Assembly (NCBI GenBank): GCA_015039465.1
Contig: MU130154.1
Span: 537,065-601,064, forward strand
Source: Phlegmacium glaucopus
Lineage: Eukaryota; Basidiomycota; Agaricomycetes; Agaricales; Cortinariaceae
DNA length: 64,000 nt
Direction: 5' to 3'
Of the stretch, positions 1 to 13,185 are shown piece by piece (the first letter of the stretch is position 1; each line of letters starts with the position of its first letter). Position numbers and translations under genes: made by a program. Below the pieces are notes generated by a model, which saw only the letters and a list, made by a program, of their open reading frames with translations, was not told the DNA's origin and did no database searches.

Positions 1-195
1 CACCTGTGGGCAATATGGTAAAGTGGTAGGTCATGCTAGAAGGGAATTTAAAGGGAGAGTTGGTTACTAGGTTGTGCCTTCAGATTGTGAATGTTAACAT
101 CATTCAAAACACGCGACGCGTTGTTTTGTCATATTTGGCATTCTCTTATGTTTGTTGGAACTTGGCTCTTAAAAAGTGAATAGTTTATGATCAAA

Positions 196-3100
196 TCACA
201 TTGTAGTAGCACCCCCAATTTTAACTATACCCTCCTCTTCTTCGTACTCGTCGGACCAGCCGTCGGAATTTTCAGCCTCAGCATCCATCAAGTCACCATC
301 GTCATTTCCTGCAGGATTTTTTCCTTTGCCTTGTTGACCCCGCCACATTTCTGCCAGGTATGACGGTGTATTGGCTTCCGCTATTGATTTATCATCCCGC
401 ACCTTGATAAATCGTGGAAAACGAAGGCTGAGGCCGCGAGTCGATGATGCCAGCCCCAGTGCAGCAACTGACACAGGACTTTCTGTAACGCTGTTTACGT
501 TTTATAATAAGTGTGCGTCCCAGTAAACAAAGAAATTTCACTGACTCTGCACCACGAATTTCCCAAACTTCTTGGGGCTTAAAATAAACATCAGGCTTGA
601 AACCTGAAAGATATTCCGTTAAAAGCCATGGGAGGCACACAGGGAACAAAATATACCCCCAAAGTCGACCGCCCATTTCGGCTGTTTGGAGCCGACTTCA
701 TTGTCGGCTGGATTATACCGTTGTTTCATGTCCTTGGATCATAACATCAGACCAAATTTCCGATCGCTAAAGCAGCCAACCCGCACACCTTGTAAAATGC
801 GTCAGTGAAACCTACAAGGTTCAAAATGATGAGTCATTCATCTCTAAAGGTGGAGCGTAACTTGCCTGACATGCATTTGCATACTGCTACTAGACGTCCA
901 GTAGCGGGATCCCATAAGGCCAGAAGGACAGGGCTCCACCACTGGGCCTTGCGTCCATTTCCGTGCCATGCACCCACGGGAACAAGGTCAAGGGAATCAC
1001 CGATACCATCTATATAGTCCTTCTTGAGCTTCAACCAAGCAGAGGTTCTAACATCTGGCTCGTAGGTTGAAGGCAAAGGCTTCGATCTAGTTTGCTTCTC
1101 TTGCGTCCAGTCGTCATCTTTCGCTTTGTCCAAAATCTGTACAGGAATTCAGAAAAAAGTAAGATCTTCCAGTATTAAATGTACTGACCTTGAACATTAA
1201 ACCTTCGCACTTGTTTTCAATGGCCTTGACCAAGAAATCTTCAACCGAAGGCTTCCCGTCTGTACTCTCGCAGCTCTCGACAAAATCAAATTGTGCAACC
1301 ATCTCTTCAGAAAATGGTCTTCTAAGTGGCCTAAAGCGCTCACGGAGCAGATTTCGACGTTCACGGAAGCTATATTCAAGTAACGGCTGTCCGATTATCA
1401 AGAAAAACAATCACGGAAGATCTGCAGGTTTCTCACCTCTCCATTCAAAAACATCAAATCGAAAGCATATATGCAAACTGCCACATGAATATCCTTGATG
1501 TTCACATCTTTTCGAGCGCGATTCGAAAGCTCTTGAAATGATTTCAACTCGCCCGACATAGGGTCTATTGCGACGATTTCAGCGTCCATGATGAACGAAG
1601 TCAAATCCGGAGTGTCTTCAAGCATGGTCATGACCGCATTGATGATATCTGGATACTATATAGAGAAGGTTAGCGTTAATCATAGACCTGAGGCATTTGG
1701 AAATTTTACCTTGGAGGTCATATCTTCCAAATGACGGGAAAATATTTTCACAGTAAGATTGTTCTTAGCTTCACGAATGGCATGAATCTGGGCTCGTTGA
1801 CCGTCATACTTGAATTCGGCAGTAAATGGTAGATCTCCCAACCGGTCGTATATTTCTTCCAAGGACCGTGTCGGTGAACCAAGCATTGGGTGCAATGGGA
1901 CGCCTTGGTGTTATGAATGAGTTAGTCCATCGACAAGTGACTATATATGGCAACAAACCTACGGTCAATGGCACAGATTGCGCCAGGGAATCGAGACCGC
2001 CTTGAAGTAGGGCTGGGATAATTTTGTCATAGCTCGGGTGTCTGACATACACCTGCTTCATTAGGCTTTCAGCTCTTTTAAAGTGGGATATAATAAGCTC
2101 TTCTGTACTATCTCGAGGTCTTCCTTTCGATGATGAGGGGAGTTTTTCGAAGTCTGACACAAGACTAACAGAGAGGTGAAATGACGGTGTTTGATCTGGA
2201 TCTGAGGGTGATCCGAGGGCGGGTTTGGGAGTCAACACCATGGCTCTCGCCAGAGCGCATAAAATAGACGTTCTGACGGCACCGACTCGGAGATTTTGAG
2301 ATAAAGTACGTGTCAGGTAACGAACCTCTTCGCCCGATGCTGATAACAGCAACTTCTCAACGATTTTCTGTCTTTCTTTGCCTGCACCCTGGCCTCTGCA
2401 CCGCGCAATTTTGAGCAGAGACTGATAAACGTAGGGCACCGTTAACGGAGCATGAGGGATGAGCGTTCGTATATTGCTTTTTGCCGCAAAAGCTACATCG
2501 CCTACATCGCCGGTCGTAGTATAAAGTCGTCTGAGGGCGGCCGCAGATAATCCCGATATCTGTTGAATGGAACGAGAGATAATGGAAGCCCCAAGTCCCA
2601 ATTCAATGGGAATGAATTGGGGACCAAGCGCATTAGACAAAAGATAGACAGCCGGAAGAAGAGACGTAGGATAATGTAGGATTATTGTTCGTAAAACATT
2701 TGTCAATATGTTGATGATGGCGACACGAGAACGAGTCTGGGATAAAGACACAAATGCATGGGTCAAGAGAGCATAAGGTGCATTTATAGAATGGGAAGAT
2801 GGGAGACCTGGGTCGTACGTTATTGGGTTAATGTCAAGCGGCAAGAAAGCAACAGAATCAGTATCGGTGGGGACCTTCATTGTATTGAGACGAGCAGAGA
2901 TTTTAGTCGGTGTAGTTTCGTTATTCACGAACTTTTCATCACCTTCCTCAGTGATAGAACGAGGTTTAGCCACCTGGGTAACGTCAAACGCATCCACATC
3001 AATTACTTCAGTAACGCCCAGAGTATCTGAACGCAAACTTTTGCGCTCAATAGGCTTCGTCGAACTTCCTTGTTGAAACTGATTCACACTGTCGTTCAGA

Positions 3101-3216
3101 TCATGACTGAAGGTCTTGGCCTTCGGTGATGCGAAAAAATGATCAATCTGAGCTTGATTGCTTTTCAGACGTTTGTTTTTGGTAGGTGTACCGCTAGAAA
3201 GGGAGCGTTTAGACAT
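196..3216 (-). CDS. LIG1: DNA ligase I (ATP-dependent, replicative)
   Basis: Seals nicks in Okazaki fragments and during excision repair in the nucleus. The N-terminus carries a PCNA-binding PIP box (Q21, I24, F27, F28) in a basic, disordered leader. An alpha-helical DNA-binding domain follows, then the adenylation motif EFKYDGQR with the active-site lysine codon at 1811-1809, then MDAEIVA, CEGLMFK and WLKLKKDY. The C-terminus has the typical GLSLRFPRFIKVRDDKS block and a short acidic tail. I chose the start at MSKRS because it puts the PIP box at the usual place; an in-frame ATG 31 codons upstream (3309) would extend into the SLU7 promoter. Several short introns interrupt the 3' half, for example one between the WEIRGA and SPVSVAAL blocks, and joining exons restores an intact frame. 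It is divergent from SLU7, 99 bp away. Confidence 0.95.
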
Positions 3217-3315
3217 TCCGGGGGCGATGAGGCTGCAGTTGCAAGTCTCGCGTAAACAATTCCAAACTCGGATTATATAAGTACTGCCCCAAGCATCATC
3301 GGGCTTCACTTGAAA
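3217..3315. promoter_or_regulatory. Bidirectional promoter, LIG1 / SLU7
   Basis: Only 99 bp separate the two start codons, so 5' UTRs and core promoters of both genes must lie here or overlap the opposite gene. A TATA-like TATATAA sits at 3274-3280, about 35 bp before the SLU7 ATG. I see no MluI cell-cycle box (ACGCGT) in the spacer. Confidence 0.6.
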
Positions 3316-5267
3316 ATGGCATCATCCTCAGGTATTTATTCATGATAATGCTCAAATTACATGTTGCTGACTTGCTCTAGCTGTTGGGAAGCTTTCTAGG
3401 GAGGAGTTCCGTCGTCAAAAGGACCTCGATGCTGCACGTAAAGCGGGTACCGCTCCAGCAGCCCTTGACGAGGAAGGCAGACCTATCAATCCTCATATTC
3501 CTCGTGAGTGGCCCTTGGGCATACAGCTAATCTGATATTTAACTACTGAATTCGTGTATTCTAGAATACATTTCGCAAGCCCCGTGGTATCTTGATACTG
3601 GAGCTCCTTCATTAAACCATCAACGGCGACCCGAGTATGATAACTCTTCCAACAAGCTTGATAATTGGTATGACCGAGGGGCCAAAGCCGGACCTGCAGC
3701 TAAGAAGTATCGTAAAGGGGCATGTGAGAATTGTGGTGCAATGACGCATAAAAAGCAGGACTGTCTGGAACGACCGCGAAAGAAGGGTGCGAAATATACG
3801 CATAAAGATATTCAAGCGGACGAGATCATTCAAGAAGTTGCTACCGGATATGATGCGAAGAGAGACCGTTGGAATGGGTATGACGCAGCAGAACATAAAC
3901 TAGTCTACGACGAATATGCCGCAGTTGAAGCTGCCAGACAGAAAATGAGGGAGGAGGAGATCGACAACCAGACCACAACGGACTTGGCTGCTGTGAGAAA
4001 AGTTGCAAAGGCAGGAAAATCTGATGCGAAGGAAACAGATCCAGACTTCGGGTCAAGCGAGGACGAAGATGCTGATGAAGATAAATATGCTGATGCTGCT
4101 GATGCAGTAGGACAAAAACTCGATGCAAAAACTCGAATAACGGTTCGAAATTTGCGTATTCGTGAAGACACGGCCAAGTACCTCATCAATCTCGACCCAG
4201 AGAGTGCCTACTACGACCCCAAAACTCGTTCCATGCGAGACGCTCCCCTTAAAAATGTAGCACCGGAAGATGTGAGTTTCTCTAGACATTACCTGTCATT
4301 ATCTATTTGAACTGAATCTCATAGGCCAAATTTGCCGGCGACAATTTCTTTCGTTATTCCGGGGAGGCACCTGAAGTGCAAGAACTCCAACTATTCGCTT
4401 GGCAAGCTGCTGCTCGCGGGAACGACGTACATTTGAATGCTAATCCAACGCAGGGCGAACTCCTCCATTACGAATTCAGACAGAAGAAGGAAGAGCTGAA
4501 GGATACGACAAAAAGCAGCATCCTTGCCCAGTACGGCGGAGCTGAGTATCTTAATTCGGCACCGAGAGAATTGCGTCAAGGCCAGACAGAAGAGTATATT
4601 GAATATTCGCGATCTGGTCAAGTCATCAAAGGCCGAGAGAAAGCGAAAACGAAATCAAAGTATCCCGAAGATGGTATGTCAGTGCTTGGTATCTGTCTCT
4701 CGTAAAATTTTAATCGTTATTCGTATTTAGTTTATATCAACAATCACACCGCTGTCTGGGGCTCTTGGTATGATACGTCAAACGGCACCTGGGGTTATGC
4801 TTGTTGTCACTCCAGCATTCATATCTCCTACTGCTCTGGACTTGTGGGGATTGAGGCAGCCCAAGCATCAAGTGCACAACACCTTTTGGCTTCTTCCACT
4901 CAAGCATCGCAACAAAATATAGACACGGAAGACCGTGCGGAACGTGTCGAGAGGATAGATCAAAATTACTCAAAGAAACGCATCGGCGAAGGCGACATCA
5001 AGTTGGACCAGGACCGTTTGGCACAAGCTGTGTTGGATGAGAAAAAAAGGAAGTCTAGAGGGATGAAAGACGAAGATGACAGATCGAGTAAGAAGCAAAG
5101 GAGCGGGTTAGAATCAGGAAGTCATGAAGTTACGGAAGAGGAGCTTGGTATGTTTTCTCCTTTGTCCTCTTTGTGCTTACTTCTCATATATCTTTCCAGA
5201 GGCGTACCGGATGAACCGACGGATGACCGAAGATCCCATGGCCAACTACGTTGATGCGGAACTCTAA
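3316..5267 (+). CDS. SLU7: Pre-mRNA splicing factor Slu7
   Basis: Second-step splicing factor that helps choose the 3' splice site in the spliceosome. The first exon is tiny (3316-3330, MASSS) and joins to [13 protein letters not shown]. The CCHC zinc knuckle [14 protein letters not shown] is intact, followed by the family blocks [12 protein letters not shown] and [14 protein letters not shown]. The C-terminus is charged and lysine-rich and ends ANYVDAEL. About five short introns are visible, the last starting in the EEL codons near 5145 and ending at the CCAG before 5200. The start is set by the first-exon ATG, which splices in frame to the family N-terminus. Convincing at family level. Confidence 0.93.
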
Positions 5268-6328
5268 ATTGGGGCGATGCCTTGTATCTATCTCCACAAC
5301 TTTTCAAAGGGCACATTTATTATTAGCTTTCAGCCTCTAAAGTTATATGATTTAATGAACAAATTTCAGTCTTTGGGACTCCCTGTACTCGAGTCATTAA
5401 CACACTCAAAAATGGCAACTTGCCTAATATTTGACATAAACGTAACTGAACCTGTGGATTAAGCAGGATGGTCGATGTCGACAAGTCAGAGGCGTCTCAC
5501 TTGCCACCGTACATTGGTTGCGCTCTGCCTAACATGTGAATCAAGACGTTGCACGCATGGACTTATCCCCCGCTGCCACCATGCACTCGGGCTAAGTAGT
5601 TACAGGCCGGAAATAACAGGGAACTCTGTTTACCACCAGCTCGTGGTTGAACTTGAGCTATCCTCACTGTATTGGCCAAGGTGGAGACTGGGGCTCACCT
5701 GGTGTTACGAGCCATGGCCCTTACCTATCGTAAAAGTTGTATCGGGATCCATGTCATTTTCCTCCTCACTATGCCCATCAAATTGCTATGGCTCATCTTG
5801 CACTGATTCTGAAGAAAAGCAAAGGCTTGCTCGTTTGCAATGGTGAATGAATGATGAAAGCGGCTATGCCACAATACATAGCGTATGATCTACTCCATTC
5901 GCCAGTTACTAGGCATGTTCGCTTGGATCCGCGAGAAATGGTCATCACTTGGACAATGTTTTATCTCCTTTCAGGGGCATGCGAGAATTTATAAGGAGGG
6001 ATCTGGAACACTGCTCGATAACTTCAACGCCTTTGGGGCCCCTCGGAGGTTATATTCCCCTGTGGTAGGCTAAAGCGACATGGCAGAGAATAGTAAAGGG
6101 CGGACGTTGAATGTAGTGAAGGATGACATCTCACAGGGATCCCAGAAGGCCGACAGGGTCTTTTGAAAGGCGATACGTAAGTGTTTGGGAGGGGAACGAG
6201 GTGTTTTCCTGGTCGTAGTACTTATACAATATGATCTACACGTGTTGTTTGTTTAATTTTTGAACCTTGACACCCCTGAACACGGCGCTGGGCAGTGAGG
6301 CTTTTACTTCTCTAGGGCCTCTATAACT
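5268..6328. other. Intergenic, no supported gene
   Basis: About 1.06 kb between SLU7 and the membrane-protein gene. Short open frames at 5475-5846 and 5885-6073 (+) show no family resemblance, no convincing splice structure and odd composition. The stretch just before 6329 probably contains the promoter of the next gene. Nothing else is recognisable. Confidence 0.5.
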
Positions 6329-7312
6329 ATGCCCATCGCAACTGCTCTTGCCCTCCTTCTAGGTCTTGGCGCCCGCATCCTTTTGGATCACTTCAGCCGC
6401 TTTGAAAGTCCATCTATCAAGGACTTCATCCTCGTTGGGGCCTGGCAAGGCGTTGCACTTTACTACACAACCAAAACATCAGGATTTGGTGTCATCATCG
6501 CATTCGGAATCGTTGCCAAGCTCTTTATTGAGTTCAACTTTGTCCCTGACACCACCAAATGTGTCACGACCGTTGTCGGAATCGCCTTGGGTGTCCTGTT
6601 CACCGACTTCCTTTCTCAGTATTTCGACAAACCACCCCGTTCGTCTGACCGACGGCGCAAAAAGCAGCAAAGTGCTCCAACACCAGTAAAACCAGAGAAA
6701 AAGCGCTCGAGATTGGTTCAATTCCGACCAAGTGTTCAAGGAGGAAGTGTCGAAACTGTTATAGATCCAGTTCCAAGTTCCTTCGTCCTTTCCGATATCA
6801 CTTCAGTCGACTCCCGCTCGGATGCGTTGGATCCTAGCCCTTCTATGTCACCATCGGAGCGTGAAGTGCATATCCTCAGAACTCGCGCTTCGCTTGCCGA
6901 CAGTGAACGTCGTCGGTGTAAGGAAGAAAGAAAATGGGCTATATCCCAAGGCAATATTGCACGAGCATCTCAAATGAAATGGGAAGTTAAACGTTACACT
7001 GCTCTAATGCAAACTTTCACCCGTGAAGCTGACTTGAAAGCAATGGAAGGTTGGTTTGTTCTTTTGGTTTTTATGACAAGTGAGCTGAAAGGGACTAATA
7101 CTCTAGCGTCTACCAACTTGAGCTCTCATCACCAAAATGATATAGAGGATCAGAAACAGACACCTTTCAATTCAAGGGAAAAGGGCAACCGGTCGTACCG
7201 TGACCATTCTGTAAACGACCTTCAGACCAACGGACATGCTGGACACAAAACAAGCCATCCCAGACGAACTACTAGTACGAAACGTGATAGCTCTCGAGAT
7301 GCTAACGGATGA
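6329..7312 (+). CDS. Membrane protein of unknown function with charged C-terminal helix
   Basis: I do not recognise a named function. The first ~100 residues are strongly hydrophobic with three to four likely transmembrane segments: roughly 2-19, a weak one near 35-50, 53-70 and 80-98. A basic linker (RRRKKQQ, EKKRSR) and a long Ser/Pro/Thr region follow. From about residue 175 there is a charged helix (LRTRASLADSERRR) that loosely resembles the DUF1771 region of some Smr-type proteins, but no Smr domain follows. A 57-nt GT-AG intron (7050-7106) keeps the frame, so spliced and unspliced forms both read to 7312. A donor a few bases later would instead end the protein early. Likely an integral membrane protein of ER or another internal membrane. 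Confidence 0.65.
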   Translation: MPIATALALLLGLGARILLDHFSRFESPSIKDFILVGAWQGVALYYTTKTSGFGVIIAFGIVAKLFIEFNFVPDTTKCVTTVVGIALGVLFTDFLSQYFDKPPRSSDRRRKKQQSAPTPVKPEKKRSRLVQFRPSVQGGSVETVIDPVPSSFVLSDITSVDSRSDALDPSPSMSPSEREVHILRTRASLADSERRRCKEERKWAISQGNIARASQMKWEVKRYTALMQTFTREADLKAMEGWFVLLVFMTSELKGTNTLASTNLSSHHQNDIEDQKQTPFNSREKGNRSYRDHSVNDLQTNGHAGHKTSHPRRTTSTKRDSSRDANG

Positions 7313-7705
7313 TAGAGTGAGTTCCCTTTATACATCCATGTGCTCCTCATTAAGCTCCCTGTACAGATTGTCTCTGTCCGTAACTTTAACCTTCTAACGT
7401 CCAGAGATCAGTGTCAGGCGTACATCTTGGTTGCAATCTGCCCAATGGGCCCAGGCGAACCATCTGCTAATCCAGATCTAACTGCACACCCACCCGCACC
7501 AGTTGAACGGATAGCACATGGAGGAGGCATGAACAAGAGCTCTCAGAAGCAATTCGTCGGCCAAGTTGCAAACAATAATTCGAAAATAATACAGTTGGTT
7601 GCAATTAAAAGAAATGTAGTACGAGGTTAAATACATATATCACCATAAGAAGAGTATTTACGACTGAAAAAAAATAGAGGAAGAGATAATAATCAAGATT
7701 GAGAG
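7313..7705. other. Convergent intergenic region
   Basis: 393 bp between two convergent genes. It holds 3' UTR-like AT-rich sequence and a weak open frame (7340-7630, +) without resemblance to anything. No gene is supported. Confidence 0.5.
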
Positions 7706-10700
7706 TCACCGATATGATTTGCCATTGATTCTGACAGAAGACGAACTCGGCACAGAAGATGAGCCGTTAATTTTGGCACTTCCACTTGGTCGTGGCTTCT
7801 TCCCAGCATTGTTTTCGATTTGTAGTTTTGGTGCAGCTTCTTTCATGACCATCTTCGCATGGATTTCTTCCAGTTTACTTGCCTTCACCTTCTTTGGCCA
7901 AAAGAGAGTGACAAAACTAGAAAAAATCACACAACGTTAATTCCCTGGGATTTCTAAGCTCAAGTCACTCACGTCCAAAGGTGTCGCCGCCATCTATCTC
8001 TGTCTTCTCCAGCCGCTTCCTTTGCGTTCAGAACAAGCTCTATGCGTCGGCCAATAGCAGCGAGCGAATCTTTTAAGATGGCGACCTTGTCATCTCGAGG
8101 CATATCTTCTCCCGATAATTTCAGTTGTTTCTGTGCAATGCTATTTGAGGATCTCTCCACATAAACCACAAAATAGGATGGATCATACCAGTTGTTTCTT
8201 GACGGGCCGCAATTCTTCCTTTGTAGCTGATTCATCCATCGATGGGCTGCAAAAATCTTGTAAACTTCATCCGAATAATGATGTCATTAACATACCATTC
8301 GTCCGAAGATTCAGAATCAGTGAATGTAGGAGTCGGTCGGCGTTTTCGTTTCCTGGAGCTGCCATCATCAATAGAGGCCATCGCTTCACTCTCGGCTCGT
8401 CGCTTCAAGCTACTGCTATGTGAAGATGTCGACGCCATCGCTGTCGGGGGAGGGGAGGCCGAAACCTTTAGCTGTCCTTTGTTCCGGAGGGAATTCTCGT
8501 ACGAACGTAATTTCTCATCATGCTCACGCAGGATGCTCAGCAAAAAGTCACCACGGCGAACAAGATGAATAGCATTGGGTATCGGCCGACTTGCAGCATC
8601 TTCACCTTTCTTGCCCTCTTCAAGGAAGAACTTGCCGTCTAGTCCCAGCTTGGGGTCTTTCGCCATCCCTTCCCAGTTTCCGAAGCCGTAGATGAAGGCT
8701 CCTACAAGGAGCATTGAATCATCCTGTGGACCCCATCGACCAGACCAATTGAGGGTCGGTCGAATGTTTTCGATGGGGATATGCCACTTGTACGGATCTT
8801 CAAGTTCGGAAAGGATGTTGTAGAGAATACGAAGGTCACGATTGCGAGAGAGCACCGTCTCCGCATTGATGTTGTTGACCCCTCGACAGGTGACTAGAAC
8901 GGCTTTGCTCTTCTGAGCGTTAGTCAAGGTTTCACCTGAAGCAATTCTCAGTCGTTTCTGTTCTTCGCTGTCCTTTACAGCCTGTGCACAGATGTCAATG
9001 ATGTCGTCAGCAACATCGAGCATCATGCCCCTGTTCTTGTCTTGGAGTTTAGACTCCGTGACCTATGATGTAGATTAGTGCAAGGGAGCAAGTCAGAAAC
9101 GGTGATAAAACGAACAATAAGGTCATATCGTTGGCGAATATCACCCCACCGCTGCAAACTCCTTATAAGAACCCGGACATCCCTCTCTTTCAATTCCATC
9201 GCCTTTTGGCTCGCTGTCTTGCGCGTTGGACCAGGGGCCTTGGGTTTCTTCGGTGCCGTAGCAGGCGTGGGCTGATCAACGTCCATGCCTTCATACGACA
9301 CCTGAGCATGTGTTCGTTTCCGATCACGAGATTCACTTGCAACTTCCTCTTCCACTCTCCGCTCATCCTCATCAGCCTCCAATTTTTGGCGTTCTTCTAG
9401 AGGAATGATGTCCTCCCAGCTCATATCGTTCTTGACATCACTAACGGCAGCAAACTGGGCAAGGAAGTCTTCACCTCCCAAAGAGGCACCAACGCCCTCC
9501 CCAGCTTGCGCCATGGTCTCATGGTCTTCGGCACGATTGAGGATATCATCAAGATCCATTTCGTCAAGTTTTTTATTCTGCGAGGTGTCATCTTTATCAA
9601 ACCTAGAAATAATAAGTAAGCTCCGATAAATATGATGGAGTGAGGGTAAAATTAGTTTGTGACCATGACGTACATCTTTTGAGCACCGTATTTCAGAACA
9701 GCAGTTAGTTCATCCTTGCTCAAGTTATCAGGCTTAGAAGGATCTTTGGGTACAGAAGGCTTCGAACTGAGATGTGCTTGAGATGTGTCCATCTGGTTGA
9801 TAACTATCAAAAGGGCTCGAGTGAGCCTTCAGGTGAAATCACATGATGGGAACACTTACTAGCATATTCCAAAACCATTTTTTTCTTTGCTCGCTCCAAA
9901 ACATCCTCTTCCATAGTATCTTTACTAACCAGTCTATAGACATTCACATGAGATTTTTGCCCAATTCGATGAGCTCGTGCCATTGCCTGCAAATCGTTTT
10001 GGGGATTCCAATCACTCTGCAAACGCTGTTCAGAAACTAAAGCAAGGCAAGGACGAAAGCGCATACATCGAAGATAATGACGGTATCCGCCGTCTCCAGA
10101 TTAATTCCAAGTCCACCAGCACGCGTCGACAGCAAGAAAGCAAAGTCGGGCGATCCAGGTGCGTTGAAGTGGGCAATCGACTTCTTGCGTGCTTCTGATG
10201 ATACCATACCATCTAAACGCTGGTGAGCATATCCTCTGAGTTGCATGTAGTCGCTCATGATGTCCAACATCCGGACCATTTGGCTGAAAATCAACACTCG
10301 GTGACCGTCTTGCTTGAGGCGAGCGAGGAGCTTGTCAAGAAGAACAAGTTTCCCACTGTTCATCACAAGGCCCTTGAGGGTTTCTTCTTTGGTGTCTGTT
10401 CTGACCTCAGCACCATCGAATAGGTATGGATGATTAGCGGCTTTCTTGAGCTCCATCGCTATAATGACGCTCGTCCATCAGTCCCGCCGGCTTCTGAATT
10501 GTGATTGTGCATACCGATGTTCAGAAGACTTATATTACTGTTCCCGTTTGCACTCTTGATCAAACCTGCAAAGTTCTATAATTTTCCGAAAAGTAAGAAG
10601 GTCCCCGACTGAATATATCGCTTTTTTCATACCTTCGTTAAAATGTTCTTATAGAAGTGTGTCTGGAGAGCACTCATTTCGACGCGAAGAATACGCTCGC

Positions 10701-12969
10701 TCTTTGAGGGTAATGAAGTGAGGACATCTTTCTTGAGCCGCCTTAGCATCAGCGACTCCAATTGTTGATGTAACTCTTTGATTTTCTTCTCGTGATCATC
10801 ATCAGCCAAGTCGAATTCATTTGTGAGAGCGACTATTCCAGACTAGCGTTACTTTTGATTGCTCTGTATGGGAAGAAAGGAAAATCTCACATTTCTCTGG
10901 CATTAGGAAGTGCATCAAAGACAACAACTCTGATAGTAGGGCTTTCAGTAACGAACTAAATTGCTAGATTTTCGCAGATACCTTTCACATTATTTTGAAG
11001 AGGAGTTCCAGTGATGAGCAACTTTGAAGCAGAATGAAACGACCGCAGGGCCTCATATAGCTGGCTCTCCGAGTTTTTCAAACGATGTGCCTGTACTAAA
11101 TCATCAGTAAAGTTAGGCAATCTCAAAAAATGGGACTAACCTCATCTACAGCCAATGACTGCCACTTAATTTCACCCAGTTCTTTGGCGTCCCTCAAAGT
11201 TAATTCATACGTCGTTAGAAGGACGTTCATCTTCAGCTTCTTGTTCGAGGCGCCAAATTCATAAGTGCGAATAATTTCTCGCGCTGGGGCATTTCCAATA
11301 TATGTGATTACGTTGATATCTGGAGCCCAAGCTGCAAATTGAGTTTGCCAGGCTGTGATAGTTGAAAGGGGGACAATGACAAGGAAGGGGCCATATTGTT
11401 GCATCTCATGGAAAAGGTAAGAGAGGAAAGCCACTGTTTGAACTGTCTGTGGGCTGTGTCAAGTACAACCAAACGATGGCATTGGTTGGCAAATACCTTT
11501 CCAAGACCCATCTCATCAGCAAGAATGCCGTTCTCACCGTTGCTCCACAGAAAGGCAAGCCAGTTGAGTCCTGTCAACTGGAAATCCTTGAGCAAACCTC
11601 CGGTTGCAGCAATATAATCAGGATCGTTGTACATCCTATGGAATGTTGGCCTTGACTGTCTTGGATATGACGCACTCTTGTAGGGAAACCTGCCCTCCGC
11701 CTCCCTTGTTCGATATGCAGCGATGTGATCCTTGGCGATGGGGTTAACGTCTTTTTGGAGCTCCCAAGTACAATGTTCGTAATTGAGACTCTGCCACTTG
11801 CAGAAATATTCCACATTGCCGCCCGCAGTTTCTCGATGGGCCACGATGCGCTCAACGTTGCGAAAGGTTTCTAGTTCCTCCTTTTCACGCTCCTTTTCCA
11901 AATGAAGAGCCTCAGCATCTTCTCTGGAGAGTCCTGGTGCTTGGATTCGAGACTTCCAGATCTTATATGCTTTGATGTAGTTGTCGACACGCTTCAGTCC
12001 TCTAAAGCGTTTAAGGAATTCGTACGTCTCGTCCGTGTTGTGGAGATGCGAAAAGTTTTTCCACTTGATATGAAAGCGCTGCAAGAACTTTGAATATGGA
12101 AAGATGGAAAGATAGGTAAAGCGAAACGTACCACATTTTCAAACCAGAGATCTTCAGGATCGTCCTCTCTACCTTCCTCTCGAGAGTGGCCAAGGACGGC
12201 TTCTATTTCATCTTCCTCTTGATATTGTTGGTTGGGGTCAACGAAGTAACCATTATCGTCTGGCTCCTGTTCTTCAAACTTTTCAAAGTCATGGACGTCA
12301 TCGACGTAATTAGGAACTTTGACGCCTCTACTTGAGACTCGAACTTCGTCTGCAGATGTGCGGGATTTCTTTTTTTTCTTGTGGGCACGGGCGCCGTAGT
12401 CAGAGTCCGAGTCCGAATTGGAAGCTTGTCGGACGGGAGCTAAGATAGAAAAGGGCTTGAGTGCGACGCACGGGCCACATGGTATCAAAGTTTGCATACC
12501 TTTGGGTCTGATTGCTGTTGAAGATGATGTTCGCTTCTTCTTTTTGATGGGTTTCTTTCTGGCTCTATACTCTTCATCAGCGTAGGCGCCGTCGTCTTCA
12601 TCAGGCTCGTCCTCGTCGTCTTCACGGTCTTCGTAGCCCTAGAGTATAATTAACCTAAGGAGACAGAAAAAGTAAATATATGCTATGACATACCGAATCT
12701 TCGGCATCCTATTAAATGAATAAGGGATTAGTGGAAGCAACGATGAGGAAGGAAATACTACTTACAGAGTGAAGTCGAGCGGTAGATGACATGCGGGTAT
12801 CGTTGTGAGGAGGGTGGTCAACATTTGATTCTTCGTCAATAGACTCGCCGTCGGCGTCAATATCTTGACCCCTGGCAATATCATTGTCAGAATCAATATT
12901 CATGTCCTCATCGCTATCATAGTTAATGCCCAGTGGCGGGGGGAGAGGGGAGGAGGGAGTGGAGGACAT
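7706..12969 (-). CDS. CHD1: Chromodomain helicase CHD1 (nucleosome remodeller)
   Basis: ATP-dependent remodeller that spaces nucleosomes over transcribed genes. Domains in order: acidic Ser/Asp-rich N-terminus; tandem chromodomains (second block [18 protein letters not shown]); a SNF2 ATPase with Walker [12 protein letters not shown], the DEAH-type block LAVDEAHRLKN and TGTPLQNN; a helicase C domain ([44 protein letters not shown]); a SANT-SLIDE-like DNA-binding region ([19 protein letters not shown]); and the C-terminal helical CHCT/DUF4208 domain ([16 protein letters not shown]). The coding sequence is broken by a dozen or more short introns but joins without a frame break. The start at 12969 begins [12 protein letters not shown]. 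It is divergent from TFB4 across 216 bp. Confidence 0.94.
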
Positions 12970-13185
12970 TTTTGGAGGGGGAGGGGGATAGTGGTGGTGG
13001 GATCAGAAGTGGTGTTGAAGAGGACCTGAGCGCCAGCCATCGCCAAGGACAGATTTCACACGGACAGCAGCGTCGCTACAGGCATCGTGACGGCCAACGC
13101 CGGAAGGCCCTTCGTCACCGGCGCTCGTGACGGAGAGTCCGATCTCAGGTCCATAAACGGGAGTCTAGCTTGATCTCGGCACATC
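12970..13185. promoter_or_regulatory. Divergent promoter, CHD1 / TFB4
   Basis: 216 bp between the CHD1 and TFB4 start codons. The CHD1-proximal part is GGA/GGG-rich (12930-13000), meaning C-rich pyrimidine on the CHD1 sense strand, as is common in basidiomycete core promoters. No TATA box is obvious. Confidence 0.45.

Noticed and set aside
3217..3309. Upstream in-frame ATG extending LIG1 by 31 codons
   Set aside because: It would push the PIP box away from the N-terminus and fill the whole promoter shared with SLU7.
5475..5846. 123-codon plus-strand open frame after SLU7
   Set aside because: No family likeness, odd Cys/Trp/Ser-rich composition and no upstream exon structure; treated as chance.
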